Part shown: positions 61,547 to 64,000 of the stretch, one piece after another
Numbering within the stretch: position 1 is the first letter of the stretch
Layout: each line of letters opens with the position of its first letter
From: Butyricimonas paravirosa
GTDB lineage: Bacteria > Bacteroidota > Bacteroidia > Bacteroidales > Marinifilaceae
Assembly: GCF_032878955.1 (NCBI RefSeq)
Contig: NZ_CP043839.1
Coordinates: 744,001-808,000, forward strand
Direction of reading: 5' to 3'
Length of the DNA: 64,000 nucleotides
Position numbers and translations under genes: made by a program
The notes under the pieces: generated by a model
What the model was told of the DNA's origin: nothing
Databases searched by the model: none
Seen by the model: the letters and a program-made list of their open reading frames with translations, nothing else

Positions 61547-62266
61547 ATGTTGGAAACGAATGAACTTACCCAAAAATTGAGGACGCTGCTCCATCCGAGG
61601 GCGGCGTTGATTGCCTATTCAGGCGAGAAAGACAACTCTTATGCCTCTGACAACAACTATTTTGTTGAGATAAGGGATATAGACGATAACGGAATGATGG
61701 GAGAAGGCCGGCCCGTCACGGTGGATTTCATGAACGAACTGGTGCGCGGTTATTCCGAAAGCCACAGCACCACGCCATACGGAAGGATTCCGCCCAATAT
61801 GCTGTGGTGCGACCCGCGCAAGGGCAGTGAGAGGTATATCTGGTACAACTCCCCACAGAAACGGATGATGTTTTTCAAGGAATCCCTTCAAGTAGAGAAT
61901 GCAAAATACAACCTGCCGGGAGTCATTTACGTGGCAGGTGGCAGTTCGTTGAGTATATATGCTTACAAGGACAAGAAACTGACGGAAAAGACGGAGCTTT
62001 ATGCCGCACCGTTCTTCAACGTGACAGGGGCAAATGTCTGTCTGGGTTCCGCTAAAATAGACAAGCCGAGAGATTTGACCTACAAAAACCTGTTGGAGTA
62101 TTGGGAGAAGAAGTTCTGGCTGACGGAGTTTTCACACCTGGGCGGAGGGGGCAACCCGACCAGATCAAACCTGATATTGGTGACAAAGGCCGCAAAGGAC
62201 AAGCCTTTCAACCTCGACGAACTGAAACCTTTGAATAACTTGAAATTGAAAGATATATTGAAATGA
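61547..62266 (+). CDS. PRTRC system protein B (E2-like, Prok-E2_D type)
   Basis: The 239-residue protein matches PRTRC protein B, grouped with predicted prokaryotic E2-like proteins (Prok-E2 family D). Residues fitting the proposed active site are Cys165 in TGANVCLGSAKID and a His32-residues-later position, His197 in TEFSHLGGGG. It would accept the Ub-like protein C from the ThiF-like E1. This is a prediction from family knowledge, not proven. It overlaps the ThiF gene by 4 bp. Confidence 0.85.
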   Translation: MLETNELTQKLRTLLHPRAALIAYSGEKDNSYASDNNYFVEIRDIDDNGMMGEGRPVTVDFMNELVRGYSESHSTTPYGRIPPNMLWCDPRKGSERYIWYNSPQKRMMFFKESLQVENAKYNLPGVIYVAGGSSLSIYAYKDKKLTEKTELYAAPFFNVTGANVCLGSAKIDKPRDLTYKNLLEYWEKKFWLTEFSHLGGGGNPTRSNLILVTKAAKDKPFNLDELKPLNNLKLKDILK

Positions 62267-63051
62267 AAAGAGTACACTACATAGATAACTATCTGCTGAA
62301 CCCGCAGCACCCGGTCACGGTGAACCTGATCGGCGCGGGAGGAACCGGCTCGCAGGTATTGACCTGTCTGGCACGGCTGGACGTGACATTGCGGGCACTC
62401 GGACATCCGGGATTGTTCGTGACACTTTATGACCCGGACATAGTGACGGATGCCAACATCGGTCGCCAGCTTTTCGGCTGTTCCGACCTTGGACTGAACA
62501 AGGCGCAATGCCTGATTACCCGAGTGAACAATTTCTTCGGCAATGACTGGAAAGCGGTACCGGATATTTTCCCGACCGTGCTGAAAGATGCCAGACGGGA
62601 TGACATGGCGAATATCACCGTCACCTGTACCGACAACATCAAGTCACGGCTTGACTTATGGAACGTATTGAAAGCCGTGCCCACCTCGAATTACCGTGAT
62701 TACGAAACACCGCTTTACTGGATGGATTTCGGGAACACACAAAGTACGGGTCAGGTTGTGTTGGGAACCATACCCAAGAAAATAAAACAGCCCGCTTCCG
62801 AGTTGTACAAGACTGTCGATTCGTTGAAGGTCATTACCCGGTTCGTGAAATACGCGAGGGTGAAGGAGGCGGATTCAGGACCGAGCTGCTCCTTGGCGGA
62901 GGCGTTGGAAAAGCAGGACTTGTTCATCAACTCCACACTGGCACAACTCGGATGCAATATCCTTTGGAAGATGTTCCGTAACGGGATGTTGGAACATCAC
63001 GGGCTGTTCCTTAATTTAGAAACGATGAAAGTGAATCCGATAATGATATAA
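62263..63051 (+). CDS. PRTRC system ThiF-family protein (E1-like)
   Basis: The 262-residue protein has a Rossmann nucleotide-binding motif GAGGTGS at 24-30 and the ThiF/E1-like features ANIGRQLF and TCTDNIKSR. A candidate catalytic Cys209 lies in GPSCSLAEAL, followed by an E1-like helix (STLAQLGCNILWKMF). It should adenylate the C-terminal glycine of the Ub-like protein C. It is the last gene of the operon; no JAB-type deconjugase, ParB or actin-like protein follows. Confidence 0.88.
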   Translation: MKRVHYIDNYLLNPQHPVTVNLIGAGGTGSQVLTCLARLDVTLRALGHPGLFVTLYDPDIVTDANIGRQLFGCSDLGLNKAQCLITRVNNFFGNDWKAVPDIFPTVLKDARRDDMANITVTCTDNIKSRLDLWNVLKAVPTSNYRDYETPLYWMDFGNTQSTGQVVLGTIPKKIKQPASELYKTVDSLKVITRFVKYARVKEADSGPSCSLAEALEKQDLFINSTLAQLGCNILWKMFRNGMLEHHGLFLNLETMKVNPIMI

Positions 63052-63138
63052 CTTGTTTAAAAGAGGATGAGCCAAATGCAAATTTTGTAAGAATCAAATC
63101 TAAACGAACATAATTTCACTTTACGCACATGTTAATAA

Positions 63139-63894
63139 TTACCTGTCAATCCATTCCTTAAGCCTCTGCACCTTTTCCTTACTCACTTGTATTTCCGTTT
63201 TCGGATAACCTTTCAAACGGACAATCAACTTTCCTCCAAAATAATTACCGAGGAACAAAACGTGCTCTACATTGATAATATATTGGCGGTTTGCCCGGAA
63301 GAAATAGTCGGGATTCAGTTGGTGTTCAAGTTCATCCATTGACACATTGACCACTTCGGAAGTGCCGTTGTTAAGACGGAGATATACAATCTTGTTTTCT
63401 GTTTCGATGTGGTTGATGTCCGAAACGCGCACGGTCTTATATCCGTCACGGTAAGGAAGCAAGAAACGCTCCCGATAACGGAACTTGTTCTTCTGTAAGG
63501 CATCGAAAAGCTGCTGTAGGTTTTCGTCGGTGTAATTCTTACCGGCTTTGGCCGCCTTGTCAATGGCCGCTTCAAGTTCATCCGAATCCAACGGTTTCAG
63601 AAGATAGTCGAAACTGTTGAACTTGAATGCTTGTACCGCATATTCGTCGTATGCGGTGGTAAATATGATGGGTATGGTTGCCGGGGCATATTTTAGAGCT
63701 TCGAAACTCAAACCGTCAGTCAAACGGATATCCGCCAGAATGAGGTTTGTGGTTTTGCCGGATTGAAAGAATTCGACCGTCTCTTTGATGCTGGCAAGAG
63801 GGCCTTCGACAATAAATGTTCTGTCAATGTCGTTCAGCAGCCTTATGAGGCGTTTGGCATTGCGTGGCTCGTCTTCAAGAATCAGTATGTTCAT
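63139..63894 (-). CDS. LytTR-family response regulator
   Basis: The 251-residue protein has a receiver domain with the acidic pocket E7-D8-E9 and phosphoacceptor Asp55 (LILADIRL), followed by a conserved Lys (LLKPLD). A C-terminal LytTR DNA-binding domain (about 150-250, RFLLPYRDGYKTVRVSDINHIE) completes it. It is convergent with the PRTRC operon and overlaps the end of its sensor kinase gene by 20 bp. Whether it belongs to the ICE or to the chromosome cannot be told. Confidence 0.92.
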   Translation of the reverse strand: MNILILEDEPRNAKRLIRLLNDIDRTFIVEGPLASIKETVEFFQSGKTTNLILADIRLTDGLSFEALKYAPATIPIIFTTAYDEYAVQAFKFNSFDYLLKPLDSDELEAAIDKAAKAGKNYTDENLQQLFDALQKNKFRYRERFLLPYRDGYKTVRVSDINHIETENKIVYLRLNNGTSEVVNVSMDELEHQLNPDYFFRANRQYIINVEHVLFLGNYFGGKLIVRLKGYPKTEIQVSKEKVQRLKEWIDR

Positions 63895-64000
63895 AGGGGA
63901 TGGTGTTTTTTATGATGGGCAGACTTACCGAATAGAAGTTTTCGGCATTCTCTATCTTGACCTTTTTATCACAAAGCAAAGCGTATCGTTCTGTGATATT
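63875..64000 (-). CDS. sensor histidine kinase (LytS-like), 3' end only
   Basis: The last 41 codons are in the window: NITERYALLCDKKVKIENAE and then FYSVSLPII up to a TGA at 63877-63875. This is the C-terminal signature of LytS/YehU-type kinases, in which the NITERY-like segment follows the ATP-binding core. It is the upstream partner of the LytTR regulator, with translational overlap. Confidence 0.85.
   Translation of the reverse strand, partial: NITERYALLCDKKVKIENAENFYSVSLPIIKNTIPYEHTDS

Overview
The window looks like a Bacteroidales chromosome (gut-type Bacteroidota) carrying a large integrative and conjugative element (ICE) of the CTnDOT-like class. The signs are TAnnTTTG -7 promoter boxes, a SusC/SusD pair with an ECF sigma/FecR switch, and a complete Bacteroides-style traA-traQ set with mob genes. 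A member of Odoribacteraceae such as Butyricimonas is possible, but that is inference.

Chromosomal flank (1-11556). lgt lies on the minus strand. It is followed by an ECF sigma factor, a small antitoxin/toxin pair, a FecR-type anti-sigma factor, a SusC-like TonB receptor with an STN domain, a SusD-like lipoprotein and two TlpA-like thioredoxins. The block is bracketed by two inverted copies of a MITE-like repeat (1-187 and 11371-11556).

ICE, first part (about 11.6-27.2 kb, plus strand). Three operons hold a methyltransferase-helicase fusion, an ArdA-like antirestriction protein, a J-domain protein, a DUF1848 protein and many small acidic proteins of unknown function. This resembles an establishment or anti-defence region.

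ICE, transfer part (27.2-49.2 kb). The minus strand holds traE-traQ plus a lysozyme (27238-38469) and traA-traD (39901-42318). The two tra blocks are separated by a plus-strand pair that includes a SLOG-fold protein. A structured, repeat-rich region (42.4-42.96 kb) is a candidate oriT/parS. Next come MobA, the MobB relaxase and a VirD4-type coupling ATPase gene that is split by a complete 2.4-kb group II intron (45657-48073).

ICE, last part (49.2-63.05 kb). A small-protein operon is followed by an AbiE-type abortive-infection/toxin-antitoxin pair, a DUF4099/DUF3945 protein, topoisomerase III and a PRTRC cassette. That cassette looks like a minimal ubiquitin-like conjugation system: a Ub-like protein ending in Gly, an E2-like protein and an E1-like ThiF protein. 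The window ends in a LytTR response regulator and the tail of its histidine kinase. No integrase, RteABC or ParB is visible, so part of the element probably lies outside the window.

The most striking unexplained signal is a family of eight dispersed intergenic elements of about 115-170 bp. Each folds into a long multi-arm hairpin with a conserved core. All have the same orientation, and seven end 54-69 nt before the start codon of the first gene of a plus-strand operon. They look like a shared leader RNA or regulatory module that defines a regulon inside the ICE.
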